Positions 12,101 to 23,514 are shown, numbered from the stretch's first letter. The stretch is 64,000 bases of DNA from Beroe forskalii (GCA_011033025.1 WFMF01000228.1:62001-126000), one strand, 5' to 3'. Numbers and translations are program-made. Notes: a model not told the origin generated them from the letters alone.

Positions 12101-14966
12101 GCTACAAAAATGTCTGAAATTTGCAAAACTTTTGCAAATTCTAGCTCGCATATATAAAAAAGAAAAATGAGATTGGTATAATCGATCTTTTTATTTTTTA
12201 TGTGCAATCAACCGAATAAAATTTTTGGGGTCGAAAAATACGCAAAATATCAATCTCGCAACACGAAACTATGCTGGCACCGTGTGCGCTGGAACGTCAC
12301 TGAATGATGTTGGCTAACCTATTTCCTAGAAAGATGCGGACTGTATAACGTATTTGAAGCCGTGTAACGCTTTCCAGACGAACTTATCACCCAGCGATGG
12401 CATGTGTGTCAAGCGACTTTGGAACGATAGGTATGCAAATTATCATTTTATCTTAAAGAATATTCGAATTTCATCCAATTTTATTTTCTATGACGTATTT
12501 GTCATATACTCAAACCAACTCCTACGTTTGTAACTTTTTCTTGCCCGGCGTAATCGTGCGAGCTTCACAGCCTGTCATTAACAGCCTGAGCCAGTGAGCC
12601 GCGCACGATTTCCGGATTTCGCCGCGCAATTCGCACGTAGGAGTTCGCCACACTAATAGATATCAAACCTGGATTTGTTTTCAGTGGGGTTCAGAACGCT
12701 TATGACATGCGAGCAGATTATCAGATATACGACTGCGCCCAGTAGTAAGTATAATGGAAGTGTTATATAAGGGTTATGGAAGGGATAAAGGGCTTTGGGA
12801 ATGATGCCGCATCGTCATCTATTATCAAAGTTGTCAATTGAAAGAACACGTCTTCGGCCGCTCTATTTTTGCATTCCTCTTAGACAGGTGTATGGTTATC
12901 AACGCTCCATTTCAATTCAATCCCCAGTTCGGGAGCATAAACTGTGTTTAATTATTTACCAGGATGTTAAATACGTGAAAAAATCGCCAAAAAGTACGAC
13001 GTATTGACCTCTGAAGAAAAATACGCGTATTTTTCTCACAATACGTGGCTTAGAAATCTCATCACGGAGTCTGAATAGGGGTTGTTAAATACGTGAAAAA
13101 GTACGCGCGCATGCGCTACCAAATACAATAAAACGATGATATCGTAAACAATTAGAGTGCGCGCGCGACCTATATGTGACAAAAGTGCTTATTCGAAATT
13201 CAAGAAAAATTTCAAAATTGAAGGAGAAAAAAAGTACGGCAGTTTCTTCCAAAAAATACGTATTCAATTTATTGCCGTATTTTTGAAAAATACGTATTAA
13301 ACATCCTTGATTATTTAGGTAAAACTTTAGGAAGGGCGGGAGTTTGGCCCGTGATACCTTTACCTCTGTATCTTTTCTAAGGTTTTTCAAGGTTTTACTG
13401 TCTTCAAGACGACCAATAAGTAAAATAAAAGCTCTCCTCTATTCCAGTTTCTTCGACAACATCGAGAGGATAACGGGAACCGGCTACCTCCCCACGGTCG
13501 ATGACATTCTTTGCACCAGATTGGAGACCACCAAAATTGTGGAAGCTAAATTCGTGTGCAAAGGACTCAGTTTCAAGTACGTTTCTGTGTACTACATAAA
13601 ATTCGAAGTTGAAGATTATACCAAAAGCGGTCAAATTCCACATGAATATGATAATGCTGACTATTTTCAGAACAGCTACATGACTTACTACTTTTTCTTT
13701 CTTATGGTACTTTAACTTTCTGAAAGACTAAACGAATTTTTCAAAATTTCTACTTTCATACAAGAAAACCGAACGTAGTTTTTTGAAGTTTTTAACTACA
13801 TCTCAACTACTTGACTACTTATGTCGAAGTACTCTGTTATTTGCCTAGCCCGGTGAACTCAGTGGGAGTCCTTGCTGTGCAGGAAGTTTAACAAGAAATT
13901 GAAACTGAGGGGTTTCATACAGGCTGAAAAATTGCGACATATATATGTGAAAATGGCCGATTGCGTAGATTTCCACTCTTTCAGAATACTGATTTAGTAG
14001 ATTTCCACTCTTCCAAAATGTTCGATGTGGGTGGTCAGCGGACCCAGCGGAGCAAGTGGATTCACTGTTTTGACGACGTCACGGCCATTATCTTCATCAT
14101 AGCGCTCAGCGAGTACAATCTGAGACTTGCGGAGGACAACAAAACTGTGAGTAGGACCGACTTTGATGACAAGTTACTGAAAGTGCTGATTCACTAAAAA
14201 ATTAATCAAAAATTTTAAAAACTTCTTTTTACTGATCAAGATCACTGTTTAAAATCTACCAATTTACCGTTTTATCTCAAACCCTCAGAGCATGCAATTT
14301 GTGTGTTTCAGCATTTGATTCAATGGATTATCAATGAAACTTGGCAATCATGGCATTGACTTATCTTAATTAATTAATTGTTTCCTCATTCAGAACCGGA
14401 TGAAGGAGAGCATGCAGCTGTTCGGGAGCATCTGCAACATGAAGTACTTCACAAACACGCCCTTCATCCTCTTCCTCAACAAAACAGATATCTTCGAAAA
14501 GAAGATCGCCTTCATCCCCATAACCACAGCCTTCCCCGACTATGCAGGTATTATCTAAAATGTTAATTTATACAGAAGTCTCTAACGTTTTCATCGATGT
14601 CTATGATACATGGACATGGACACTCGCCTAATCGGATCCGTATTGGTTTAGACACTCGCCTTACGATACATCCTTCAGGCTTACACTGTCGGGAAACATC
14701 TCAAAATGGACCAGCAGGCGTTTGTCTATGAATCTTATATTTTTAACTTAATTTTCTAACGATCATTTCGTCTGCCAGGGCCCAACGATTGCGAGAGTTG
14801 CAAGGAGTTCATCCAGAACAAGATCATATCCCTGAATCGGAACCCCGAAAAGAGCATCTTCCCTCATTTCACCAACGCAACTGATACCAACAATATCAAA
14901 TTCGTTTTCGACGCCGTAGTGGAAATATTTTTAGAACACAATTTAAAATCGGCGGGGCTGGTGTAA
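9159..14966 (+). CDS. Heterotrimeric G-protein alpha subunit, Gi/o-like, divergent
   Basis: GTP-binding switch coupling receptors to effectors at the plasma membrane. Exons: 9159-9294, 9717-9787, 10162-10279, 12334-12430, 12685-12744, 13448-13576, about 13969 or 14017 to 14146, 14394-14547, 14779-14966. Phases agree at every join except exon 7, whose start is uncertain. The product is 360 residues, or 376 with an exon-7 extension. Motifs: P-loop GPGESGKST (46-54), LWND before the helical-domain end, switch I TRLETTK with catalytic Arg185, DVGGQR (207-212), NKTD (276-279), [17 protein letters not shown] (329-345), C-terminus NLKSAGLV. The N-terminus has ERCC, suited to palmitoylation, but no Gly2 for myristoylation. 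The -4 residue is Ala, not Cys, so pertussis-type ADP-ribosylation is not expected. Intron positions around DVGGQR, NRM and DYAG match those of vertebrate Gi genes. Confidence 0.93.
9357..9690 (+). repeat. Minisatellite in G-alpha intron 1
   Basis: About a dozen imperfect units of 20-25 bp, consensus near tggtgatccccttgtctgac. It fills most of the intron between exons 1 and 2 and ends about 25 bp before the exon-2 acceptor. Confidence 0.85.
11236..11412. repeat. Foldback element in G-alpha intron 3
   Basis: Outer arms GTCTCGAGCTTTTCG and CGAAACGTTCGAGAC enclose an inner near-palindrome (11296-11358) whose arms contain AGCGCGCAAATGT and ACATTTGCGCGCT. The ends resemble the foldbacks at 16271-16588 and 19388-19694, so one family is likely. 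Confidence 0.7.
12508..12655. repeat. Foldback element in G-alpha intron 4
   Basis: Arms end in AACTCCTACGT on the left and ACGTAGGAGTT on the right, with a CG-rich interior containing gccgcgca. It is related to the element at 5338-5459 and lies just upstream of exon 5. Confidence 0.65.
12961..13312 (+). mobile_element. MITE with GTTAAATACGTG ends in G-alpha intron 5
   Basis: It begins aggatgttaaatacgtg and ends tacgtattaaacatcctt, forming inverted termini. A second internal end, gttgttaaatacgtgaaaaa at 13081, shows a nested or doubled structure. Related copies lie at 17701-17826 and 20503-20742, both with the same internal order, so the family is mobile or was amplified in this region. Confidence 0.7.
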
Positions 14967-15228
14967 CTTCATTCAAATATATAGTATATTTTCTGTTGTA
15001 ACTATACATAAATGTTATATCAACCCAATTATATGCATTGACCGGCCACAACATATATCCTGGATCATACAACTGTCCTATCGACCGGATGTACAGCTGC
15101 ATATTCCATTACATCGACCATCAGTTTCATGCAGACCTCGGGTTTTCCCAGCTTGTGTTGCACAGTTATATTGAGGAGAATAAGAGATAAAGACGGAAGA
15201 TACCAGAGTATGATGCATTTTCGTTCTG

Positions 15229-15362
15229 GTCGCTCGATTGATGGAGAGCTTGATAAAGACGCGCAATTTTGCTGTACTTTCGATAGATTTTATCGAAAAG
15301 TGACGCGCGAATAGTAAATTTGCACGGCTTTTAACGAAGACTTCTGTCAATCGATTGATCAG
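15229..15362. repeat. Foldback element of the TCGCTCGATTGA family
   Basis: The left end reads tcgctcgattgatggagagc and continues into ttgataaagacgcgcaattt; the right end carries the complement of the outer bases (gtcaatcgattgatcagc). Copies with the same ends are at 20781-20990 and 22286-22440. Confidence 0.65.
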
Positions 15363-16270
15363 CACCGTATGCGTAATGATGAGAAAAGTGACATCATCGT
15401 TTGACCAATCTAAACCATGACAAAAACGTCACTTTCAGATGTTTCTCTTGGAGTCAGTATCATATGGCCTCTTCACAGACAATATCATAATAATCGTAAG
15501 AGCTATGCGAAGCCATGTTCACCAGTTTTGTCTTCGAGATTTTGGAAGCTCACTATGTCAAACAGTATAAAGTCAGGTACCGAAGAGTCAACCTTTCATT
15601 CCAGATTCAAATGAGGGATAATTGAGAAGCAGTTGTTTGGGATATAATTAAGAAGAAATCTGATTGTCTTCAGGTGCTGATATATGGAGCCGATGGGCAC
15701 CAGTTTTTAACCACTCAGCAATGTTTAGATTCTGTTTCATTTCGGGTTCAGTCTATGCTAATTAGTTTTCTTTGCTGCTTTGACAAAAGTTATTCGCGGT
15801 TGGAAAAGGTTTTTTAGTTTAAAATTAAGTTGAGGCGTTGCATGTGAACTTTCCAAGCAACTTTGAAGTTAAAGGGTTACGATGGACTTTTGCCATTTCT
15901 GAAAACATTTGTTCAACTATTTTATTCAAGAATAATTGCTTGTGGAATTATAAGTAATTTTACTGCAACATACGTACATACAGATGAAACCAGTCATTCT
16001 ATGTATTTTTATGTGAATTGGTGATAAATGATAATTGACATTTTAGAAGTGTGTCAGTTATTTTTCTAATTAAGTATATTTTCACGGCCCAGTGAAGAAT
16101 TTAGATATGATCATAATATAGTCATATACTGTCAATAATTTCGAAAATAGCCATATTGAATTTAAAGCAGTTTGCATGTTGCGAAATCAGTTAAGGTCCA
16201 TTTCCCCTTTAAAACATTGAAGAAAGCTAGATTATTTGGCCCGGATTCTCATACCAAAAGAGTGTCTCAC

Positions 16271-16588
16271 AGCAGTGTCTCGACCTCTTCATGCGCGGCG
16301 TAACATTTGCTGGGGTACCTCTTTGGTGCGCGTGATTGGCTACTTTACGCTAATGTGTGTGCAGATCGCTCCAATTAAAAAAAGAGTGTTCAATAACTTT
16401 AGATAATAACAATTGCGCGCTAGTATCTAAAGTTATCGAGCACTCCTTTTCGAGCGATCTGCCCACATGATTTGCGTTACAATACTATGTTTTTATGATA
16501 CTGATAGCAAGTCCATCTGCACGCGCCGCTAAAAGTACCCAAGCACGTCGTAATTATACGCCGCGCATGAAATGGTCGAAACACCAGT
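16271..16588. repeat. Foldback element, duplicated copy A
   Basis: Termini are GTGTCTCGACCTCTTCATG and CATGAAATGGTCGAAACAC. A second hairpin sits inside, around the complementary tracts taactttagata and tatctaaagtta. The duplicate is at 19388-19694. Confidence 0.75.
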
Positions 16589-17017
16589 CAGGAATGTTTC
16601 AGTCGAAAATCAATTCAATTTTCTTCCACGGCTTACACGCTGCTTCTCTTTTCGGAAATTAGAGGAAATCAGAATTAAGCATAAGTCTGCCACCACAAGA
16701 TTTTTCGCCGTTCTTGAACAACTATATAAATATTCAACCTAGATATCACACTACAGCTTGATATTTCCAGCCAACCCCAATTCAACCTTTGAAAGATGAC
16801 GCAATATGTGAACGGCTGCTGAACACAATATATGTTAAATACCATGAATGGCAATTAAAATACTAAATTGATTATTAATTACACTACGGCAAATTTATGT
16901 TCACTGAAGTAATTGATATAATTGCTGGGGTCAACATTTCTTCCGCTGGATTTTAATTATTATACAAAAATATAAGTGAAACAAATTATATAAGCAATTA
17001 ATAGATGAGTCTGACTT

Positions 17018-17416
17018 TGTATTGTATTGTATTGTATTGTATTGTATTGTATTGTATTGTATTGTATTGTATTGTATTGTATTGTATTGTATTGTATTGT
17101 ATTGTATTGTATTGTATTCATTATTGTATTGTATTGTATTGTATTGTATTGTATTGTATTGTATTGTATTGTATTGTATTGTATTGTATTGTATTGTATT
17201 GTATTGTATTGTATTGTATTGTATTGCATTGTATTGTATTGTATTGTATTATTGTATTGTATTGTATGGTATGGTATGGTATGGTATGGTATGGTATGGT
17301 ATGGTATGGTATGGTATTGTATTGTATTATTGTATTGTGTGTATTGTATTGTATTATTGTGTTGTATTGTATTGTATTGTATTGTATTGTATTGTATTGT
17401 ATTGTATTGTATTGTA
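17018..17416 (+). repeat. (ATTGT)n microsatellite, copy A
   Basis: About 400 bp of the pentanucleotide attgt with a block of atggt variants at about 17266-17315. Five bases per unit leave all frames open, which explains the overlapping long frames here; none is a gene. Confidence 0.97.
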
Positions 17417-17440
17417 TTTTTCTACAAAATACGTGACTTA

Positions 17441-17677
17441 GGCGCCCGTAACGTTCGTCGGTCGATCGAATGGAATTGGTCGATCGATAGACTTCATATG
17501 ATCGACTGATGTGTTTTAAATAGAAAATCTTCGAGCTAGTAGGGAAACAACTAAATATTGCTCATTTAAAAACGATTGAAGTCATTAGGGACCAGTAAAA
17601 CACATCATTCGTTCCAATGGAGTTGATCGATCGACCAATTCCATTCGATCGACCGACGAACGTTACGAGCACCTTAC
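17441..17677. mobile_element. Foldback MITE inserted in duplication copy A
   Basis: Inverted termini of nearly 50 bp carry CGTAACGTTCGTCGGTCGAT and continue into CGAATGGAATTGGTCGATCG, with only scattered mismatches. Flanking TTA is present on both sides (gacTTA-ggcgcc and gcacc-TTActa). Copy B lacks the element at the matching site, so it moved in after the duplication. Confidence 0.8.
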
Positions 17678-18049
17678 TATAGGAACGAAAAATTTCGATG
17701 AGGTTGTTAAATAGGCGAAAAACGGCTAAAATTTAAGCAAGATACGAGAAGAAAAATTCGGCAGTTTCTACCAAAAATACGTATTTTGCTGTAATTTTAG
17801 AAAAGATTTATTTTAACAACCTTGATTGTATTGTATATAAGCGTTCACCGAATAGGTGCACATGCAGTTCAGATGTTTCTCTTGGATTCAGTATCATATG
17901 GCCTCTTCACAGACGATATCTTACTATATATAATGCGTGTTGTTAATATATATATATTTATTTATTTATGGCGATTCGTTTTCAAGAAGGCAACAAAATT
18001 CTTTTTTCATCGTGTTGCAAAAACTTTATAATAAATCAGAAAAAATAGT

Positions 18050-18510
18050 ATGAGATTTTTCGGCCACCTGAGGCGTGGTGGGCCATACGCCCTTTTTTTC
18101 CGCAAAAATTAAAGTTTCGAATTTTTCCAAAATTCTTTCGCCATCAGAGTTGTTGCTTGATGAATAAAAATTTGAGAATTTTGTCCGAATTATTAGGTCA
18201 CTCTAGAGGCGTGGGAGCTACGCCCTTTTTTCGTAAAATTAAACTTTCAGAATTTTTTCAAAATTCCTTCGCCATAAAGTTGCTTATGATGAATAAAAGT
18301 TTGAGAATTTTGTCCGAATTATTGGGCCACCTAAGGGGCGTGGAGGCCACGCCCTTTTTCGAAAAAAAAAAGATTTTCAATTTTTCAAAATTCCTTCGCT
18401 ATGGAGTTGTTGATGATGAGTAAAGGTTTTGAGAATATTTGTCGGCAATATTAAGGTTAACGTTGGGGGCGTGGGCTTTTTCCGCAGAAATTAAAGTTTC
18501 GAATTTCCCC
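18050..18510 (+). repeat. Four tandem units of about 128-134 bp
   Basis: Units start near 18061, 18195, 18323 and 18452. Each has a short hairpin around GGCGTGG...CCACGCCC followed by tttttcg, an A/T-rich tract, and gatgaataaaa-ttttgagaattttgtccg. They are absent from duplication copy A. Confidence 0.85.
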
Positions 18511-19387
18511 TCAAACTCACTCAGTCAAATCACTGTCAAAGGGACACGTGGCCGTTAGTCCATGCGGCTATCATTCGCCGTCCGTAGGACGGAACAAACA
18601 TTTGAATAATAATCGTAAGAGCTATGCGAAGGCATCTTCACCAGTTTTGTCTTCGAGCTTGAAGATTTTGGAAGCTTACTATGTCAAACACTATAAAGTC
18701 AGGTACTGAAGAGAGTCAACCTTTCATTCCAGATTCAAATGAGGGATAATTGAAAAGCAGTTGTTTGGGATATAATTAAGACGAAATCTGATTGTCTTCA
18801 GGTGCTGATATGGAGCCTATAGACTTAGTTTTAACCACTCAACGGCTTGTTTTGATTCTGTTTCATTTCGGGTTCAGTCTATATAATAGTAGTTTCTTTG
18901 CTGCTTTGACAAGAAAGTTATTCTGGTTGGAAAAAGGTTTTTTTAGTTTAAATCAAGTTGAGGCGTTGCATGTGAACTTTCCAAGCTCAAGCAACTTTGA
19001 AGTTAAAGGGTTACGATGGACTTTTGCCATTTCTGAAAAAACATTTGAATTCAACTATTTTATTCAGAATAATTGTTACAGATATAAAGTAATTTTACTG
19101 CAACATACATTATACAAGATGAAACCAGTCATTCTATGTATTTTATATTGAATTGGTGATAAATGATAATTGACATTTTAGAAGTGTCAAGTTATTTTTC
19201 TAGTAAAGTATATTTTCGGCACAGTGAAAATTAGATATAATCATAATATAGTTCATATACTGTCAATTTCGAAAATAATATTGAATTTAAAAACGGTTTG
19301 CATGTTGCGAAATCAGTTAAGGTCCATTTGTTTAAAACATTGAAGATAGCTAGATTATTTGGCCGGATTCTCACCAAAAATTGTCTC

Positions 19388-19694
19388 ACAGCAGTCATCT
19401 CGACCTCTTCATGGCATGGCGCATTTGCTGGGCACCTCTTTTGGTGCGCGTATTAGCTGCTTTACGCTAATGCGTGCAGATCGCTCAATTAAAAAAGTGT
19501 TCTATTAACTTAGATAACAATTGCGCTAGTATCTAAAATTATCGAGGACTCCTTTTCAAGCGATCTGCCCACATGATTTTGCCGTTACAATACTATGTTT
19601 TTTGATACTGATAGCAAGTCCCATCTGCACGCGCCGCAAAAGTAACCAAAGCACGTCGTAATTATACGCCGCATGAAATGGTCGAAACACCAGT
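19388..19694. repeat. Foldback element, duplicated copy B
   Basis: Same element and position within the duplication as 16271-16588, with several small deletions, for example atgcgcggcgtaac reduced to atggcatggcgc. Confidence 0.72.
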
Positions 19695-20136
19695 ATTAAT
19701 GTTTCAGTCGAAAATCAATTCAATTTTCTTCCACGACTTACAGGCTGCTTCTCTTTTTCGGAAGTTGAAATCAGAATTGAAAATGGCATAAGTTTGCCAC
19801 CACAAGATTTTTCGCCGTTGATGAACAACTATATAAATATTCAACCTAGATATCACACTACAGCTTGATATTTCCAGCCGACCCCATTTCAACCTTTGAA
19901 AGATGACGCAATATGTGAACGGCTGCTGAACACAATATATGTTAAATACCATGAATGGCAATTAAAATACTAAATTGATTATTAATTACACAACGGCAAA
20001 TTTATGTTCACTGAAGTAATTGATAATGATATAATTGCTGGGGTCAACATTTCTTCCGCTGGATTTTAATTATTATACAAAAATATAAGTGAAAGAAATT
20101 ATATAAGCAATTAATAAATGAGTCTGGCTTTTTATT

Positions 20137-20500
20137 GTATTGTTTTGTATTGTATTGTTTTGTATTGTATTGTATTGTATTGTATTGTATTGTATTGTAT
20201 TGTATTGTATTGTATTGTATTGTATTGTATTGTATTGTATTGTATTGTATTGTATTGTATTGTATTGTATTGTAAGGGTATTGTATTGTATTGTATTGTA
20301 TTGTAAGGGTATTGTATTGTAAGGGTATTGTATTGTATTGTATTGTATTGTATTGTATTGTATTGTATTGTATTGTATTGTATTGTATTGTATTGTATTG
20401 TATTGTATTGTATTGTATTGTATTGTATTGTATTGTATTGTATTGTATTGTATTGTATTGTATTGTATTGTATTGTATTGTAAGGGTATTGTATTGTATT
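20137..20500 (+). repeat. (ATTGT)n microsatellite, copy B
   Basis: About 360 bp of attgt units with four aagggt interruptions (consensus attgtaagggt). The atggt block of copy A is missing, so the two tracts evolved separately after duplication. Confidence 0.97.
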
Positions 20501-20780
20501 CAGGGTTGTTAAATACGTGCAAAATTCGTCAACGCAAGAGGCTCCTGAAGAAAAAAGCGTTTTTTCTACAAAATACGTGACTTTAACTAATTATTATGGG
20601 AGCGAAAAATTTCGATAGAGGTTGTTAAATGCGCGAAAAACGGCTAAAATTTAAGCAAAATATAAGAGGAAAAATACGGCAGTTTCTACCGAAAAAACGG
20701 ATTTTTTTGTATTTAAAAAAATCTATTTCAACAACCTTGATTGTATTGCATAAGCGTTTACTAAATAGGTGCACGTGCAT

Positions 20781-20990
20781 GTGTGCAGATCACTCGATTG
20801 ATGATGGGCTAGATAAAGACGCGCAATTTTTCTGCAAGTTCAATAGAATTTATATCGAACGCGAAATTTGACGCGCAAAAAGGAAATTTGCGCGTCTTAA
20901 TATCATGCGTATATTAAAATATCAAGCGTTTCCATTATCGTAATCAAGCGCCTCCAATCTCCATCAACCGAGCGATCTGCACACTATACG
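20781..20990. repeat. Foldback element of the TCGCTCGATTGA family
   Basis: Left end gtgtgcagatcactcgattg, right end aaccgagcgatctgcacac, with gataaagacgcgcaattt and aaatttgcgcgtc inside. The longest inverted match is at the two termini. Confidence 0.75.
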
Positions 20991-22285
20991 CGTCAAATCA
21001 ATTCAAAATATATCCACAGTACCTTGAGCATGTCAGAAGGAGGGTTCAGGTTCCGAGCACGAAGATACAGGGCTCCTGAAGTAGGCTAGGAACTGCAGCA
21101 GGTGTTCAATGTTCATGATGAGGATTGGGGATTTTGTTGGATTGAACTTGATTGAGGATGTTCATTTTCTGCTTCATGTTGGATTTATGATGAATCATGA
21201 AATTGAATTACATGGCCTAGATGGGAAGTGAGGATGTTAATGAAATCTATGAAATACAATACATCTGAAATGGATAATTTAATGTCAAATAGTTTGATTG
21301 ATTCATGTTCATTTCGATCTTAAATTCCATTAGTATGTCATACTGCATAGTTCATGATCATGAGGGAAATCTGGATAGCCACAATTTATGCACTTTTCAA
21401 AATTCAACGGTCAAGGAACTGGGCATAACGGAGAGTAAAACACGAATATGAACTCAAAAACATACATCATTATAAATTCCATGATAACTTTGAAATATGA
21501 TTCACATTGATGAAAATTCTATCATGTTATGCTAAACTGCGATTTTGCGAAGGTCTAGGTCTTGGAAAAGGGCGAAAAAGGATGATCAAAATCGAATATT
21601 ACGAATCCCTGAAAAAACATAAAATTTCCGACTAAAATGGAAGATTTTCTTGAGCATTTTTAATTCGAACTAGTCAACCAGCATCCTTCAATAAACTATT
21701 AAACATATCCAGATTTTTATGAGAACAGAGTAATACTTAAAAGTGTTACTGCAGAAAAAGTAATTTATGAAAAACATGTGTATAAATGTTTGTATCATTT
21801 GGGGTAACAATATCTAAAATTATAATGATATTCAATATTCATGTTCCTTAATCTTCAGAAATTATATTACATTCAAAAGTACCCTGACCGAAAAACAATT
21901 ATTCTCATAAAACTTCTTTTAGAACAAGGCTCAGCCTTGAAAAATCACGTAATATCTCAAAAAATGAACGGCAGATTCATTGGAGTTAACATTTTCAATG
22001 AAATTGGCATGAAGATGTAATGTAATTCACGAGAAATAGGAATGTTAATCTTGTACGCCATGTTATAAAGAAAAATTGCGCTTACAATTCCATAAATTAA
22101 ATGACACAATCGACTTGAAAGACAGGCAAGAAAACGTAAGGAAAGTCTTGAAACAATCACAACATTTTCAGTGACAAATACAATTAGGACTATAACATGA
22201 CGCGACGCGCCACCATCTATAAACCGGCCGATAAACTATGCAGAGAAATTAAACTGGGCAAAATCCATATTATGATGTATACAGA

Positions 22286-22440
22286 AAGCAGATCGCTCGA
22301 TTGACCGAGGGCTCGATAAAGACGTGCAAATTTAATGTGCTTAGAATTTACATAGAATCATAAAAAAGTTGACGCGCGAGCGGTAAAATTGCGCGTCTTT
22401 ATCGGGCCCTCCTAAGTTATAATCAAGCGACCTGCACGGA
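22286..22440. repeat. Foldback element of the TCGCTCGATTGA family
   Basis: Left end gcagatcgctcgattgaccg, right end aatcaagcgacctgc, with complementary ctcgataaagacgtgcaaat and attgcgcgtctttatcgggc inside. Third copy of the family in this 7-kb interval. Confidence 0.75.
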
Positions 22441-23138
22441 TAATATGCGTTACTTTCAGAATTGTGCAAGCGATATAATTACCTAAACAAGCTTCCCAAT
22501 ATTTCTATGTACATGACCTAACGTATTCTAAAAACAATCAACAGTAAAACAACTACAGTACAAGCGTCTCTACTCTCTACTCAGGTATAATTCCGTAAAT
22601 TGTGTAATTAGATTAATAAAATTTCAAACAAAAATAGACCACATGTCGACGAAATAACAGTCACTGAGATAAAGGTCCAATCTGAGACTTTTTTTCATAC
22701 TTTCATAGATTTATACACACTCAAATCAATTCAAAATATTATAATTATATTTCAACAATATTTTCGTATATCATTTGTTCTTGAAATAAGGATATTGTCT
22801 ACTATATATTTTCATATGCTCGGGTATAATTATGATGAAATGTGACACAGGTGTCGCGAGTTCGAGAAATGAGAAGCTTTCTGCAATTTCCTCGTAACGC
22901 GCAGCACCAATCACCATGCAAGTACGTGGATATACTGTTAAATCAGTATATCACGTACGTACAAATGGTGGTCGTGTGGAAATAATTCAGAAGGCATTCT
23001 CAGGACTCGTCAACTCGCGACACGGAAATGTGACCGGATCTCAGATAGCTAGAGTGGCACCATCCATGGTCAGGAGAAAGAAACCCAGTTATTCTGGTCA
23101 TCTGACGTTGAGGATCTGAGGAGAATCAATGAAAATCT

Positions 23139-23144
23139 TTTATT
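23139..23144 (-). other. Candidate NECAP poly(A) signal
   Basis: TTTATT on the plus strand is AATAAA on the minus strand, 371 bp after the NECAP stop codon. No better hexamer is visible closer to the stop. Confidence 0.45.
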
Positions 23145-23514
23145 GATAAAAGCGTACGTATTTAAAGCTGTCTTATTCAAAACTTACTTTTTCAAAGCTT
23201 CCTTATTCAAAGCTAACTTTGTATACTTACTTGAAGCTTACATACTTTAACTTAGGCTTGGGGAAGGTGTAAGGTGCATACTGCATATAGGGTCCGTTTA
23301 GAGTGCGTTTAGATTATCGCATTCAATACATCCCAGGTTTTCCGGTTCGCGCGCGCTCTCTTCTCTTAGTGATAGTCTTTTAAAAGATGCGCTTGTCCCA
23401 AAATAAGGCTACATTACAATTATGACATGGAGGAAAGAATAGTGCAAAAACTAAAAGTTTGACTCAAGAGAGATCGGGATAAAATTTAAAAAATCTCCTA
23501 GCTAAAAGTTTGAC

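Larger units (their letters stand above)
15433..17830 (+). repeat. Segmental tandem duplication, copy A
   Basis: It starts ttcagatgtttctcttgg, includes a foldback (16271-16588) and an ATTGT microsatellite (17018-17416), and ends in the tail of a MITE, acaaccttgattgtattg. The same order recurs in copy B (17868-20745) at high identity. Copy A alone carries the 17441-17677 foldback insertion. Confidence 0.88.
17868..20745 (+). repeat. Segmental tandem duplication, copy B
   Basis: It repeats copy A from ttcagatgtttctcttgg, is interrupted at 17926-18603 by four tandem 128-bp units, resumes at taataatcgtaagagctatg, and includes a second foldback, a second ATTGT tract and the same MITE tail. Many small deletions relative to copy A show both have been decaying. 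Confidence 0.88.
14967..23138. other. Gene-free, duplication-rich stretch
   Basis: Between the G-alpha stop and the NECAP poly(A) signal I find no exon with protein similarity. It consists of a tandem segmental duplication (15433-20745), two ATTGT microsatellites, several foldback elements and, from about 20990 to 23100, unique AT-rich DNA. Confidence 0.6.

Noticed and set aside
16960..17509. Five overlapping open frames of repeated YCIVL or QYNTI residues
   Set aside because: The frames come from a pentanucleotide microsatellite that stays open in several frames; no gene. The same holds at 20073-20580.
22916..23119. 67-residue open frame near the NECAP 3' end
   Set aside because: No similarity or splice context recognised. 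Its first third is a DNA hairpin (gtacgtggatatactg and its near complement), so coding is doubtful.
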